Positions 9,480 to 19,215 of a stretch of DNA of 64,000 nucleotides are shown in pieces. The notes under the pieces are model-generated. The model saw only the letters and a list, made by a program, of their open reading frames with translations. It searched no databases and was not told where the DNA came from. The stretch covers positions 186,001 to 250,000 of the forward strand of contig JANSYI010000004.1 in the NCBI GenBank assembly GCA_024742475.1, in the 5' to 3' direction. The number at the start of each line of letters is the position of its first letter. The stretch's first letter is position 1. The stretch is from a bacterium. Its GTDB lineage: Bacteria; Myxococcota_A; Polyangia; Nannocystales; Nannocystaceae. The translations under genes and the position numbers were made by a program.

Positions 9480-10239
9480 GCTACGCCCTCCCTCCCCCGG
9501 CCCTCCCCCTTCGGGTGAGGAGGGCCTCCTCCGGGAGGGCTGCGAGCTACACCTCTGCTCGCGCCGCTTTCTATCTTCTCCGCTGCGCACCCCCTCCGGG
9601 GCCGCTCCGCTCTCTCTTCGTTGAGGGCCTGTCTCGACCTGCGCCGGTGCAGCCTCGGGCGAGTCGTTGGACGGTTCCCGCCGCAGGTTGCCGCGCGCAA
9701 GCTCGCGGGCTCGCCGTCACCTAAACGGAAGCGGCTCGATGACTCGAGATGCCGTCTCGGACCGCACGCACGCCGAAAACCGCTCAACGAAGGGAGAGCG
9801 AGCGGCCCCGGACGGGCTGCGCAGCGGGAAAGATGGACCAGCGCAGCGAGCAGAGCTGTCGCTCGCAGGCTCCGGCGCAGGAGGGGCTTCTCACCCGAAG
9901 GGGGAGGCCCGACGAGCGGAGCCGTCGCTACACCCACGCCCAAGCTGCCGCCTCCGAAAACTGCTCAACGAAGAGAGAGCGAGCGGCCCCGGAGGGGCTG
10001 CGCAGCGGGAAAGATGGACCAGCGCAGCGAGCAGAGCTGTCGCTCGCAGGCTCCGGCGCAGGAGGGCCTCCTCACCCGAAGGGGGAGGCCCGACGAGCGG
10101 AGCCGTCGCTACACCTACGCCCGAGCTGCGCGGCGTCGGATAGCGCGAACGCGCTATCCGACGGGGAGGCCCGACGAGCGGCGCCGTCGCTACACCTACG
10201 CCCGACCTGCGCGGCGTCGGATAGCTCGGCGCCGCCGGG
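9480..10239. repeat. non-coding block of direct and inverted repeats
   Basis: About 760 bp without a credible gene. Two direct copies of a 181-bp unit start at about 9773 and 9954 (aligned on GAAAAC at 9775 and 9956) and are nearly identical over most of their length. A diverged inverted copy spans about 9499-9624: the end of the unit containing CTCAACGAAGAGAGAGCG appears there as its reverse complement. Each unit carries its own hairpin around CCTCCCCCTTCGGGTGAGGAGG. From about 10081 an 81-bp unit (GGGGAGGCCCGACGAGCG through GTCGGATAG) is tandemly repeated. Frames open through the block on both strands, but they follow the repeats and have no start or domain support. Confidence 0.85.
10135..10162. 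repeat. perfect 13-bp hairpin, copy of neighbouring terminator stem
   Basis: GTCGGATAGCGCG and CGCGCTATCCGAC are perfect reverse complements with an AA centre. The outer 9 bp (GTCGGATAG) are identical to the outer stem of the hairpin at 10216-10248, which overlaps a stop codon, and the two lie exactly 81 bp apart inside a tandem duplication. It may act as a backup bidirectional terminator. Confidence 0.7.
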
Positions 10240-10248
10240 CTATCCGAC
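10216..10248 (-). terminator. hairpin overlapping the stop codon of the first vWA gene
   Basis: Arms of 16 bp (10216-10231 and 10233-10248) pair with one wobble. The right arm includes the last two sense codons and the TAG stop (10240-10242) of the minus-strand vWA gene. A stem starting inside the coding end is compatible with intrinsic termination, although no clear U-tract follows. Confidence 0.55.
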
Positions 10249-11793
10249 GGGACCGATGGTCTCTTGGATGATGCCGGTGAGGCACTCGATGGCGGGGGAG
10301 AAGTCGGTGGAGCAGATCGACTCGACGCAGCAGCGGATCTGATCATTGCCTTCTTCGTCGGTGTAGTTGAGGCTCTCGCAGACCTCCCGCACGCGGACGG
10401 GCGGGATGGCCTGACCGGTGAAGTTGCCGTCGGCGTCTTGACCGGTGCAGCCGGGGCCGATGTCGCCGAACTGGAAGCGCTTGACGTCGGCGGTCACGCC
10501 TTCGGCCCACTCGTCGGGCAGGATGTCCCCGCCCATGTCGGTGCCGTCGAACTCCCCATCGACCCAGTCGCGATAGACGAGATCGTTCAGGCCGCCTTCG
10601 ATCGGCTCGAACGGAGGATCGGGGTTGTGGGCGGTGACCGGCGGCACGCCGAGGATGCCGAGCATGATCACCTCTTTGTCCTGCTCCTCACGCAGCCAGT
10701 TGAGGTAGGTGACGTAGCGGTCGACACCGTGGAGGGCGCCCGCGCTGGAGTCGGCTTCGCACGACTCGTACACACCGTCGCCGTCCTCGTCGTTGCACTG
10801 CACCCCGGCGTTCCAGCACACCGCCGAGCTCGCCTGGGGGCCCTCGGTCTCGGGGTTGATCGCCCAGTACGAGTCGTCTTCGGTGAAGTAGCTGAAACCG
10901 CCCGGAGGCGTCACCGAGCAGTCGGACTCGTCGGTGATGATGACGACGGCAAGCGTCGCGTCATCGCGGAGGAAGCCCTTGTTCAAGCCGTTGAACTCGC
11001 CGCCGTCGCACCGCTCCTGCTGAGGATCGTTCCAGCAAGAGCCGGGGTTGATCGCCTGGAGCATCGACTCGAGCGGAGCCTCGTAGCCGCAACCGTCGAT
11101 GCCCTGCGGGCCGATGCAGCTGAGCGCGGCCCCAACGTCGTCGTTGGGCACGTTGGTCTTCTCGACGTCGAAGTGGATGAAGGGCTGCCCGGGCGCGACG
11201 TCGCTGGGACAGCTGGCGGTGCACGCCTCGGTAATCACCGTGGGGTCCTCCATCTCGAGGCCCGTGAAGCGGTTGATCCGGGTGTTGCAGCCCTCGTAGA
11301 CCGGGGCGCCCTGCCGCGGCGTGTAGTCGGGCTTTTGGAACGGCGTGCACAGCGGGTGACCCATGTCGGTCGTGGTCACCATGATGTTCACGCTCGGGTT
11401 GACCCGCTTGCCCTCCGAGTCCTCGAGGTTCTCGAGCTTGTCCACGAGCAGCGGGAAGTTTGCAGCGAGGTTGAGCTGCTCCTCCCCCATCGTGCCGCTG
11501 TTGTCGATGACGAACAGCAGGTCGATCTCGTTGCAAGTCCCGTCGCCCGCGCATCCGGGCAGGTCCGGCGTGGTGTCGTTGCCGACGTCGAGAACGCCGC
11601 CGCTGGTATCCGCCGCGCCGGTCTCCTCCCCGGTGGTCGGTGTGGCAGTGGTGGGGCCGTCGGTGGCCGTACCGACCGAGTCGGTCTCGAGATCCTCATC
11701 TTGCCGCGCTTCTTCGCAGCCGGTGACCAGACCCACCGCAAGGGACGTGCTCAGGATCGAGGCTAGAACGCCGAGTGTATTGTGCTTCTTCAT
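10240..11793 (-). CDS. vWA-domain lipoprotein, paralogue 1
   Basis: A predicted lipoprotein of 517 residues. I chose the ATG at 11793: a GGAG Shine-Dalgarno lies about 7 nt upstream and the protein then starts with a signal ending LAVGLVTGC. An acidic Thr-rich linker follows (residues about 20-80), then a von Willebrand A-type fold starting at DLLFVIDNSGTM, whose D-x-S-x-T matches a metal-adhesion (MIDAS) motif. Many cysteines in the second half suggest disulfides. The C-terminal part (AIPPVRVREVCESLNY, then RCCVESICS) is shared closely with the next gene upstream, so the two arose by duplication. The role is probably binding at the cell surface; the ligand is unknown. Confidence 0.8.
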   Translation of the reverse strand: MKKHNTLGVLASILSTSLAVGLVTGCEEARQDEDLETDSVGTATDGPTTATPTTGEETGAADTSGGVLDVGNDTTPDLPGCAGDGTCNEIDLLFVIDNSGTMGEEQLNLAANFPLLVDKLENLEDSEGKRVNPSVNIMVTTTDMGHPLCTPFQKPDYTPRQGAPVYEGCNTRINRFTGLEMEDPTVITEACTASCPSDVAPGQPFIHFDVEKTNVPNDDVGAALSCIGPQGIDGCGYEAPLESMLQAINPGSCWNDPQQERCDGGEFNGLNKGFLRDDATLAVVIITDESDCSVTPPGGFSYFTEDDSYWAINPETEGPQASSAVCWNAGVQCNDEDGDGVYESCEADSSAGALHGVDRYVTYLNWLREEQDKEVIMLGILGVPPVTAHNPDPPFEPIEGGLNDLVYRDWVDGEFDGTDMGGDILPDEWAEGVTADVKRFQFGDIGPGCTGQDADGNFTGQAIPPVRVREVCESLNYTDEEGNDQIRCCVESICSTDFSPAIECLTGIIQETIGPVG

Positions 11794-11996
11794 CGTAACT
11801 CCGCAGTTGCAGTGCACTGAGGTCGGCTCGACCGTTACCCCCCGTAACAACTCGGCCAGACGAGGAGTCTGTCAAAGGCACCCCTGCGGGGCAACTCCCC
11901 GCAGCGCGATCTGCGTGCCACGGCCGGGACCGACGCCGTGAGTTGCGTCGCTCCACCGCCGCGGGCGCAACCCGGTTGGCACGAGCGCAAAACGAA

Positions 11997-12023
11997 GAAA
12001 GCCCCCGTGACGCGGGGGCTTTC
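11997..12023 (-). terminator. intrinsic terminator of the second vWA gene
   Basis: GAAAGCCCCCG and CGGGGGCTTTC form a perfect 11-bp stem with a 5-nt loop, 35 bp beyond the stop of the vWA gene ending at 12059. On the minus strand it is followed by a T-rich run (CTTCGTTTTG), as expected for rho-independent termination. Confidence 0.8.
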
Positions 12024-12058
12024 GCAGAAAACGAGCGCGATTCGGCGCCCGGCGAACG

Positions 12059-13600
12059 TCAGCCGGGCACCACGATCGCTTCGCCGATGATGCCGGCGAG
12101 GCACTGGATCGCAGCGGAGAAGTCGTCGTCGCAGATCGACTCGATGCAGCAGCGTACGTCGGTTGTACCGTCATCGTTCTCGATGTTGAGCGACTCGCAG
12201 ACCTCCTTGATGCGCACGGGCGGGATCGCCTGCCCCGTGAACGCGCCAGCCATGTCCTGGCCCGTGCAACCGGGGCCAATGCCAAAGTCGAACTGCTTGT
12301 CAGCCGCGGTGACCCCGTCGAGGAACTCGTCGGGCAAGATGTCGCCACCGCCGGCCATGCCGGTGTACTCCCCGTCACGCCAGTTGCGGTACTCGAGATC
12401 CGCGACGCCCCCAGCGGTGGGCTCGAAGGGCGCCATCGGGTTGTGTGCCGTCACCTCGGGCACGCCCAAGATGCCGAGCATCACGACCTCTTTCTTCTGG
12501 CTCTCACGCAGCGTGTTGACCAGGTAGTTCACGTAGCGCGAGGTCGGCTGCAGCGTGTTGGGCGTCTCGGAGGCGGTGCAGTCGGAGTAGACGCCGTTGG
12601 CGTCGGGGCCCTGACAGCTGACGCCGGCGTTCCAGCAGATCGCCGAGGACGACTCGGGCATGCCCGAGCCAGGCTCGATCTCCTGGTACGTGGCGTCGGT
12701 CATGATGTCGTAGTTTTGTACCGAGCAGTCGGCCTCGTCGGTGATGACCGCGATGGCCAGCAGCGCGTCGGGGCGCAGGAACGGGCGCGCGCCCTGGTTC
12801 CACGTCGCGTCGGGGTTGAGCGCCTGCAGCATGTTCTCCAGCGGAGACTCGTAGCCGCAGCCGTTGATGCCTTGCGGGCCCAAGCACCCCAGCGCCTGCG
12901 CGACGGGGGAGTCGGGCACGCCGTCGGCGTTGATGTCGGCCTCGGTGATCGTGTCGGGGATGTTGTCCCCCTGGCTGTCGAAGGCGACGAACGGATCACC
13001 CTCGGGCGCGGCACCCGAGATGCACGTGTCGGTGCACGCGGTCGGCACCGAGTCGGGGTTGCTGCCCAGACCGGTGAAGTCTTGGATGCGGTCCGTGCAC
13101 GGGGTGGTGACCGGCGCGCCCTCGGACGGGTCGTAGCCCTTGGGCTCGAACGCCGTGCACAGCGGGTTGCCGTAGTCGGTGTTCGTCACCATGATCTGCA
13201 CGTCGGGGTTGACCGCTTCACCGTTGGAGTCGGTGAGGTTCTCCAGCTGCTGGACGAGCAGCGGAAAGTTCCGCGCCAGGTTGGCCTGCTCGACCGCCAT
13301 CGTGCCGCTGTTGTCGATGACGAACAGCAGGTCGATCTTGTCGGTGCATCCGAGGTCGCTGCCTCCGCAGCCTCCGCCCGGACCGCTGTTGCCGCCGCCG
13401 ATGTCGAGCTTGTCGCCGGTCGAATCCCCATCGGATTCGTCGCCGGTGACCCCGCTCCCGTCGGTCGCCGTAATCGTTGCGGTCAGCGACGTTCCCGGGT
13501 TGGTCCCGGACTCGTCGTTGCCTCCGCCATCGTCACCACATGACGCCGCCGCAACCAACAGCGCGCCTACCCAAGCCAGACTCTCAAGTCGATTCTTCAC
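12059..13600 (-). CDS. vWA-domain lipoprotein, paralogue 2
   Basis: A lipoprotein of 513 residues. The GTG at 13600 is preferred: AGAGGG lies about 9 nt upstream and the signal peptide then ends LLVAAASC. A Gly/Asp/Ser/Thr linker precedes DLLFVIDNSGTM (MIDAS-type D-x-S-x-T). It aligns with the neighbouring vWA lipoprotein almost end to end, for example MLGILGVP, TAHNP, GCTGQD, GQAIPPVR and the paired cysteines near the C-terminus. It differs by a longer linker and an insertion around DTITEADINADGVPDSP that looks like a calcium-binding Asp-rich loop. Each gene has its own terminator, so they are probably transcribed separately. Function beyond surface binding is unknown. Confidence 0.8.
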   Translation of the reverse strand: MKNRLESLAWVGALLVAAASCGDDGGGNDESGTNPGTSLTATITATDGSGVTGDESDGDSTGDKLDIGGGNSGPGGGCGGSDLGCTDKIDLLFVIDNSGTMAVEQANLARNFPLLVQQLENLTDSNGEAVNPDVQIMVTNTDYGNPLCTAFEPKGYDPSEGAPVTTPCTDRIQDFTGLGSNPDSVPTACTDTCISGAAPEGDPFVAFDSQGDNIPDTITEADINADGVPDSPVAQALGCLGPQGINGCGYESPLENMLQALNPDATWNQGARPFLRPDALLAIAVITDEADCSVQNYDIMTDATYQEIEPGSGMPESSSAICWNAGVSCQGPDANGVYSDCTASETPNTLQPTSRYVNYLVNTLRESQKKEVVMLGILGVPEVTAHNPMAPFEPTAGGVADLEYRNWRDGEYTGMAGGGDILPDEFLDGVTAADKQFDFGIGPGCTGQDMAGAFTGQAIPPVRIKEVCESLNIENDDGTTDVRCCIESICDDDFSAAIQCLAGIIGEAIVVPG

Positions 13601-13784
13601 GTTTTCGTTCCCTCTGGTCCGCGGCGACGCGGGCTTCGCTCGCTCCCCCCGGAGACGAAGCGAAGGCTGGACGTCGAAAGACGCCTGTCGCTCGATGTCG
13701 CAGGCTACCACGAAGGTCCCCGAGGCGACGAGGGAGATCCGAGCACATGGACCGACCCGGCGCCCGGGCCCGAGGGACGCGCGA

Positions 13785-13812
13785 AACCCGGCTGGCGAAC
13801 GCCAACCGGGTT
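13785..13812 (-). terminator. intrinsic terminator of leuS
   Basis: AACCCGG-C-TGGCG and CGCCA-A-CCGGGTT pair with a single C/A mismatch around an AA centre, 24 bp after the leuS stop. In the minus direction the stem is followed by TTTCGCG. Confidence 0.65.
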
Positions 13813-13835
13813 GCTCAGATCTCCTCGGGGCCTCG

Positions 13836-16499
13836 CTACACCACGAAGTTGATCAGGCGCCCGGGGACCACGATCACCCGCCGGGGCGTCCTGCCGTCCA
13901 ACCACTTGATCACCACGTCGGATTCGCGGGCCATGGCCTCGAGCTCCTCTTTGGACGCCGACTTCGGCGCCACCAGCTCGCCGCGACGCTTTCCGCCGAC
14001 CTGAAGCACCAGCGTGAACGTGTCGTCGACCAAGAGGCTCGGCTCGTGCGCAGGCCACGGCTCATAGGTCAGCGTGTCCGAGTGCCCGAGCGCGCTCCAC
14101 ATCTCTTCGGCGAGGTGCGGTGCATACGGCGCGAGCAGGAGCGCGAACTGCTCGGCGGCTCCTCTTGCGATCGGCTCGCCCTCGGCCTGGATGTCCCGGA
14201 CGAACACCATCATCGAGGCGATGGCCGTGTTGAACCCCATGCGATCGGTGCGCTCGGTGACCTCGGCGATCGTCTTGTGAAGCAGCTTGCGCTGGCGCGG
14301 GGTCCCCTCCCCCTCGGGCATGTCCCGCACCGCGCCCGCTTCATCCCACACCAGGCGGTGCGCGCGTTGCAAGAAGCGGTGAGTGCCGGCCAGTCCCGTG
14401 GTCTGCCACGGGGCGCTCTGCTCGAGCGGACCCATGAACATCTCGTACACGCGGATCGCGTCCGCGCCGTACTCCGAGACGACCTCGTCGGGATTGACGA
14501 CGTTGCCCTTGGACTTCGACATCTTGTCCCACTGCACCTCGACCCGCTCGCCGGTCTCCTTGACGGTGCACACCTCCGAGCCCTTGTCGTCCTCGGTGAT
14601 GTCGACCTGCTCGTGCAGGAACGAGACCTTCTTGCCGTCGTCGTCGCGGCGCTTGTCCAGCGGCACGTAGGTGGCACCCAAGATCATCCCCTGGTTGACC
14701 AGGCGCTCGAACGGCTCGGCCGTGTGCACCCAGCCGAGGTCGTAGAGGACCTTGTGCCAGAACCGCGAGTATAGAAGGTGCGTCGCCGCGTGCTCCACCC
14801 CGCCGACGTACAGGTCGACGGGCAGCCAGTAGCGCTCGATGTCCTTGGCCCATGGCGCGTCCGCGTTGCCCGGGTCGGCGAAGCGCAGGTAGTACCAGCA
14901 GCTGCCCGCCCACTGCGGCATGGTGTTGACCTCTCGCTTGAGGCCTCCGGGGAGCTCGCGCCACTGGGTCGCTCGAGCCAGCGGCGGCTCCCCCTCTTCG
15001 GAGGGGTTGTAGTCGGGCACCGAGGGGAGCTCGACCGGGAGCGCATCCTCGGGGATCGGCGAGACGGTGCCGTCTTGCGCGTACGCGAGCGGGAACGGCT
15101 CGCCCCAGTACCGCTGCCGGCTGAAGAGCCAGTCTCGCAGCTTGTAGTTGATCGTCGCGACGCCGAGCTCCTTCTCCACGAGGTGCTCGATCATCTTGGC
15201 CTTGGCCTCAGCGGTGGGGAGACCGTCGATGATGGGCGAGTTGACGGCCTTGCCCATGCCGACGAACGCCGCCTCCTGCACATCGACGGCGTCGCCCTTG
15301 GCCGGGGCGACGACCTGCACGATCGACAGCGACTTGGCCTTTGCGAACGCGTGGTCGCGCTCGTCGTGGGCAGGCACGGCCATGATCGCGCCGGTGCCGT
15401 AGCCCATGAGGACGTAGTCGGCGATGAAGATCGGGATGGTCTCCCCGGTGAGCGGATGGATCGCGCGGGCCCCGGTGTCGACGCCGGTCTTGATGCCCTC
15501 GGCCGATGCGGCCTGTCGATCCCGTTCGGTCCGAAGGCTCGTCTGCTTCACGTACGCGTCGACGTCGGCCTTCTGCGTGGACGATGCGATCGTCGCGACG
15601 AGCGGGTGCTCGGGCGCGAGCACCATATACGTGGCCCCATAGAGGGTATCGGGTCGGGTGGTGAACACCTCGAGCGTCGCGCCCTCGTGGCCCTCGATGG
15701 CGAAGGCGATCTGGGCCCCCTCGGAGCGGCCCACCCAGTTGCGCTGGATCTCGAGCACGTGCGAGGGCCAGTCGAGCCCCTCGAGGTCTTCGAGCAGCCG
15801 GTCGGCGTACTCGGTGATGCGCAGCATCCACTGCTTCATCGGCCGCCGAATGACCTCATAGCCCTGCTCGACGTGCTCGGCGACCTCCTCGTTGGCGAGC
15901 ACGATGCGAAGCGCCGGGCACCAGTTGACCGGAGCCTCGTTGAGGTACGCCAAGCGCCGGCCATCGCGATACGCCGCGACGGCGTCGTCTCCCGCGTCGC
16001 GGACGGATGCGGGGATCGGAAGCTCTTCGATCGGCTTGGCCGTCTTGGCCTCGCGGTCGTAGTAGTGCTTCCACATCTGCAAGAAGATCCACTGCGTCCA
16101 CTTGTAGTAGCCGGGATCGGTCGTGTTGATCTCCCGCGTCCAGTCGTAGGAGAAGCCCAGGCGCTTGAGCTGGCTTCGAAAGTTGCCGCTGGTCTCGACG
16201 ATCACCTCGGCGGGGTGGCGGCCCGACTTCATCGCGTGGCGCTCGGCGGGCAAGCCGAACGCGTCCCACCCCATGGGGTGCAGGACGTTGAACCCACGCA
16301 TCCGCTTGTAGCGAGCGACGATGTCGGTCGCGGTGTATCCCTCGACGTGCCCGACGTGTAGCCCGTTCCCCGACGGGTAGGGGAACATGTCCAGCACGTA
16401 GTACTTGGGCTTCTCGAGGTCCACCTCGGCGCGGAAGGTCTGATGCTCCTCCCAATAGGCCTGCCAACGCGCTTCGATCGCTTGGGGGTCGTAACCCAT
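13836..16499 (-). CDS. leuS: leucyl-tRNA synthetase
   Basis: Charges tRNA-Leu in the cytoplasm. Length 887 residues, normal for bacterial LeuRS. The class I signatures are present: HVGH (residues 48-51, within [14 protein letters not shown]) and KMSKS (residues 659-663). The CP1 editing domain lies between them, with a [12 protein letters not shown] segment and a Thr-rich editing loop. The C-terminal part shows the anticodon-binding domain and ends RLINFVV. The ATG at 16499 fits the family start ([18 protein letters not shown]). It appears monocistronic, with a terminator after it. Confidence 0.97.
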   Translation of the reverse strand: MGYDPQAIEARWQAYWEEHQTFRAEVDLEKPKYYVLDMFPYPSGNGLHVGHVEGYTATDIVARYKRMRGFNVLHPMGWDAFGLPAERHAMKSGRHPAEVIVETSGNFRSQLKRLGFSYDWTREINTTDPGYYKWTQWIFLQMWKHYYDREAKTAKPIEELPIPASVRDAGDDAVAAYRDGRRLAYLNEAPVNWCPALRIVLANEEVAEHVEQGYEVIRRPMKQWMLRITEYADRLLEDLEGLDWPSHVLEIQRNWVGRSEGAQIAFAIEGHEGATLEVFTTRPDTLYGATYMVLAPEHPLVATIASSTQKADVDAYVKQTSLRTERDRQAASAEGIKTGVDTGARAIHPLTGETIPIFIADYVLMGYGTGAIMAVPAHDERDHAFAKAKSLSIVQVVAPAKGDAVDVQEAAFVGMGKAVNSPIIDGLPTAEAKAKMIEHLVEKELGVATINYKLRDWLFSRQRYWGEPFPLAYAQDGTVSPIPEDALPVELPSVPDYNPSEEGEPPLARATQWRELPGGLKREVNTMPQWAGSCWYYLRFADPGNADAPWAKDIERYWLPVDLYVGGVEHAATHLLYSRFWHKVLYDLGWVHTAEPFERLVNQGMILGATYVPLDKRRDDDGKKVSFLHEQVDITEDDKGSEVCTVKETGERVEVQWDKMSKSKGNVVNPDEVVSEYGADAIRVYEMFMGPLEQSAPWQTTGLAGTHRFLQRAHRLVWDEAGAVRDMPEGEGTPRQRKLLHKTIAEVTERTDRMGFNTAIASMMVFVRDIQAEGEPIARGAAEQFALLLAPYAPHLAEEMWSALGHSDTLTYEPWPAHEPSLLVDDTFTLVLQVGGKRRGELVAPKSASKEELEAMARESDVVIKWLDGRTPRRVIVVPGRLINFVV

Positions 16500-16560
16500 G
16501 CGTGCACGCTAGTCGGCTTTGGCACGGTTGCCAACGCCCAAAGCGACCGGCGACGGCGCG

Positions 16561-17052
16561 CTACGGGCAGGCCTGCTCGCCGTCGTCGAGCATGCGAACC
16601 ATCCCGGCTTCGACCGCCTCGGAGGTCACGAGGACCTCGGGATTCCCGCCCTCGACGTGGCACCGAGCTTCCCGCTCCCCGGTCGTGAACTCGATCACGG
16701 ACTGCACCTCGTAGCGGCCGCCCTCGTCCACCTCGACCCCCAGCAGCCGCGACGGATCGGACGCTGGACAGCTGAACGCGTCGCCCTCGAGGGTGGGAGG
16801 CTCCGCCGGGAGCGTGCATGGGGCCGGAGGGGCCGCCTCGCAGCCGACTCGGCGGGCCACGAGCTGAACCCCCGTGACGCCGACGGTGTTGCACGGGCCC
16901 TCCGTGCTCACGGCGGCGAGGAGCAGCACGCTGCCCGGGTTTCCGCCGCCCGACATGGCCTCGGTGTCGGTCTCGTTCGACACCGGATCGAGGCCGTCGC
17001 ATCCGGCCGCGAGCATGAGCAAGAGGGACCACGCTGCCGTCGGCCGCCGCAT
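16561..17052 (-). CDS. small cysteine-containing lipoprotein, unknown function
   Basis: A protein of 163 residues starting at the ATG at 17052, which gives a compact lipoprotein signal ([18 protein letters not shown]). The mature part has six to seven cysteines, a Pro-rich segment ([13 protein letters not shown]) and beta-strand-like runs ([14 protein letters not shown]). No domain was recognised. It is divergent from the TPR-like gene starting at 17108; the 55-bp gap must hold both promoters. It ends 61 bp before the leuS start on the same strand. Confidence 0.6.
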   Translation of the reverse strand: MRRPTAAWSLLLMLAAGCDGLDPVSNETDTEAMSGGGNPGSVLLLAAVSTEGPCNTVGVTGVQLVARRVGCEAAPPAPCTLPAEPPTLEGDAFSCPASDPSRLLGVEVDEGGRYEVQSVIEFTTGEREARCHVEGGNPEVLVTSEAVEAGMVRMLDDGEQACP

Positions 17053-17107
17053 GCGTCGACGGTACCGTGCTTTGGCAACGGGGGCACTCTCGGCTACGAT
17101 CGCCGCC

Positions 17108-17989
17108 GTGATCCTCCCTCTGCGCTCCATCGCGTTGTGCTGCGTCGCAGGCATGAGCCTGCACACCACCGCACGCGCCCGCCTCGCGGAACCCGCAGAG
17201 GAGGCCGGAGCACGCTCGGACGAACTCGCCGAAGCCGAGGCGCTCTACAAGCGAGGCCGCACGAGCTTCGAGACGGCCAACTATCTCGAGGCGATCGACT
17301 TGTGGACCGAGGCCTATGGCCTCGTGGACGACGTCCCCGAGAACGCCGCCATCAAGGCCGCCCTCATCTACAACATCGCCGCCGCGCAGGAGAAGGCCTA
17401 CGGCATCGACGCCGACATCCGCCACCTACGTCAGGCCGCCGTCCTGATGGAGACGTACGCGAGCAACGTGCCGCTGCTGTACGGCGATGGACCCGAGGGC
17501 ACCGCGGAGCTGGAGAAGATTCAAACGCGACTCGCCGAGCTGCGCACCCGCATCGCGCAGGCCGAGGCGGCGCTGCCCGACCCAGACCCCGACCCAGACC
17601 CCGACCCAGACCCGGATCCAGACCCGGACCCGAACCCGGACCCGGACCCGCAGCCCGATCCCAAGGCCCAGCCGCTCATCATCGCCGGCGCCGTGACGGC
17701 GGGCTTGGGCGTCGCGGGCCTGGGCCTGATGGCGGGCGGCTTGGCCATGGGGAGCTCGGCCAACGACGTGGACCCCGAGCAGTCGATCGACGATCGCCGC
17801 GCGCAGTTCGATCGCGGTCGCACCGGCAACGTGCTCGCCTACGTCGGCGGCGCAGCCGGCGGAGCGCTGCTGGTCACGGGCGCCGTGCTGCTGGGCATCG
17901 GTCTCAAGAAGCGCAGCGCGGGCACGATGGCCGTGGCGCCGTGGGGCGGCCGCGGACGCGCCGGCGTCAGCCTCGGCGGGCGGTTCTAG
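17108..17989 (+). CDS. TPR-like membrane protein with DP repeats
   Basis: A protein of 293 residues. GTG start at 17108, giving a hydrophobic signal (VILPLRSIALCCVAGMSLH). Residues about 30-150 are helical with TPR character (EAEALYKRGRTSFETANYLEAIDLWTEAY). A tract of roughly ten Asp-Pro dipeptides (DNA 17578-17660) forms a rigid spacer. Two glycine-rich transmembrane segments follow (PLIIAGAVTAGLGVAGLGLM and YVGGAAGGALLVTGAVLLGI). This layout is common among uncharacterised myxobacterial envelope proteins. The stop codon overlaps the stop of the convergent downstream gene by two bases. Confidence 0.65.
   Translation: MILPLRSIALCCVAGMSLHTTARARLAEPAEEAGARSDELAEAEALYKRGRTSFETANYLEAIDLWTEAYGLVDDVPENAAIKAALIYNIAAAQEKAYGIDADIRHLRQAAVLMETYASNVPLLYGDGPEGTAELEKIQTRLAELRTRIAQAEAALPDPDPDPDPDPDPDPDPDPNPDPDPQPDPKAQPLIIAGAVTAGLGVAGLGLMAGGLAMGSSANDVDPEQSIDDRRAQFDRGRTGNVLAYVGGAAGGALLVTGAVLLGIGLKKRSAGTMAVAPWGGRGRAGVSLGGRF
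17578..17660 (+). repeat. hexanucleotide GAC-CC(A/C/G) tract encoding Asp-Pro repeats
   Basis: Near-perfect tandem GACCCA/GACCCC/GACCCG hexamers inside the TPR-like gene. Such tracts can change copy number by slippage in steps that keep the reading frame and alter only the linker length. Confidence 0.75.
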
Positions 17990-19125
17990 CCGGCGCCTCG
18001 CTCGACGACGATTTCCGCAGACTCGACCGTCCAGGCGTCGTCGGGCCACGTCACCTCGGGCTCGCCGAAGTTCGCGCAGTCGTAGCGGACGCGAAACGCC
18101 AGCCGGTAGGTCGTTTCCGAGACGAGATCGCCGGAGAGTGTCCGAGAGCTAGGGCCGGCCAAACGTACGCCGGCGAACGCCTCCTCGTCGGCCAGATCAC
18201 AGAACTCTGGACCGTTGGCGAGCATGCAGCCGTCTGCAGCCCCTGTGCACGCGATCGACTCGGCCTCGCCCGAGCCCGGCACTGGGAGCACCCGAATCCA
18301 CGCTTCGGGGTCGTCGAGCGCTCCGGCGGGCACCAGCGCGACGACGGCATGGTCGAGGAAGGTCGTCACGTCGGCGTTGAACGCGTGAGCGTGGCGAACG
18401 TCGATGGTCACCGTGTCCGTTTGGGACAGGGAAGGAAACGTGATCGACCGCGAAAACAACACCGCCTCGGGCCAACGCATCAGCGCGGGGGCGGTTCCGT
18501 CGGGGAAATAGAGCCCGCTGACGAAGGCTCCAGCCCCGTCGGTGCGCCATTCGATGCAGCTGTCGTCCCCGTCGTCGCACAGCGACGCGGGAAAGTCCCT
18601 CTGTGTCTCGCTTGAGGACGCGTCTTGGTCCCATGAGAGCGCCGTCCACGTGCGGCACCCGTCGGCACACGCCTCCCCATCGGGCAGGTTCCACGGGTCG
18701 CACACCTCGCCCTCTTCGACGTCGATACCGCCGTTGCCACAGGCCTGGACGTACATGCACTCGACGCAGTTGGGGTTGTCTTCGTCGCAGTCCTCACCGG
18801 GATCCTTCGTCCCGTTACCGCACTGAGAGCCGAGCGTCGTCGCGGTCGTGGACGACTCGGAGCTCGACGGCCCGGCGGTACTCGAGGTCGGGCCCGCGGT
18901 GGTCGAGCTCGAGCCCGTGGTGGAGTCGGTGACACTGCTCGTCTGCGACGAGAGGCACGCGCCTCCGCAGCACCGCTGGCCGCTGGCGTCATCGACCGCG
19001 CACGCGACCCCGAGACCGCAGTCGGCGTCCTGCTCACAGGGCAACCCATCCGCCGCGTCGCCGATGAAACAGGCCGAGAGAAGCGCCGGCAAAGCGCTGA
19101 GGGTCCAGTGTCCGAGTCGAGGCAT
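17986..19125 (-). CDS. cysteine-rich surface lipoprotein
   Basis: A protein of 379 residues beginning at the ATG at 19125, with a signal ending LSALPALLSAC. Residues about 25-55 form a Cys-rich knot (CEQDADCGLGVAC), followed by a Ser/Thr linker (TTGSSSTTAGPTSSTAGPSS), then Cys-rich repeats of the myxobacterial type (CGNGTKDPGEDCDEDN, CGNGGIDVEEGEVCD) and a C-terminal beta-rich domain. CGNG-x-x-x-x-GE-x-CD repeats are frequent in myxobacterial secreted proteins. The same frame stays open far upstream on the minus strand, but that extension lies opposite clear plus-strand genes and is not real. Function unknown. Confidence 0.7.
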   Translation of the reverse strand: MPRLGHWTLSALPALLSACFIGDAADGLPCEQDADCGLGVACAVDDASGQRCCGGACLSSQTSSVTDSTTGSSSTTAGPTSSTAGPSSSESSTTATTLGSQCGNGTKDPGEDCDEDNPNCVECMYVQACGNGGIDVEEGEVCDPWNLPDGEACADGCRTWTALSWDQDASSSETQRDFPASLCDDGDDSCIEWRTDGAGAFVSGLYFPDGTAPALMRWPEAVLFSRSITFPSLSQTDTVTIDVRHAHAFNADVTTFLDHAVVALVPAGALDDPEAWIRVLPVPGSGEAESIACTGAADGCMLANGPEFCDLADEEAFAGVRLAGPSSRTLSGDLVSETTYRLAFRVRYDCANFGEPEVTWPDDAWTVESAEIVVERGAG

Positions 19126-19215
19126 GCCGGTCCGGTGAGACGATAGCAGCACGCTGGGGTCCGGCCCAACCTGCATCGACTTTGCGCGTGGGTGTGGTTT
19201 GGGTACTGTTCGGTC

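Noticed and set aside
10135..10248. CRISPR-like array from regularly spaced palindromic repeats
   Set aside because: Only two hairpins, 81 bp apart, with the intervening sequence also duplicated; no unique spacers and no cas genes.
9667..10271. Several overlapping frames in the repeat block encoding repeated SERPRRGCAAGKMDQRSEQ-like peptides
   Set aside because: The peptides repeat only because the DNA does; frames overlap each other on both strands and lack start signals.
16515..16535. Possible sigma54 promoter (TGGCACGGTTGCC) upstream of leuS
   Set aside because: The spacing between the GG and GC elements is too short for sigma54, and the sequence is better described as a short TTGGCA/TGCCAA inverted repeat.
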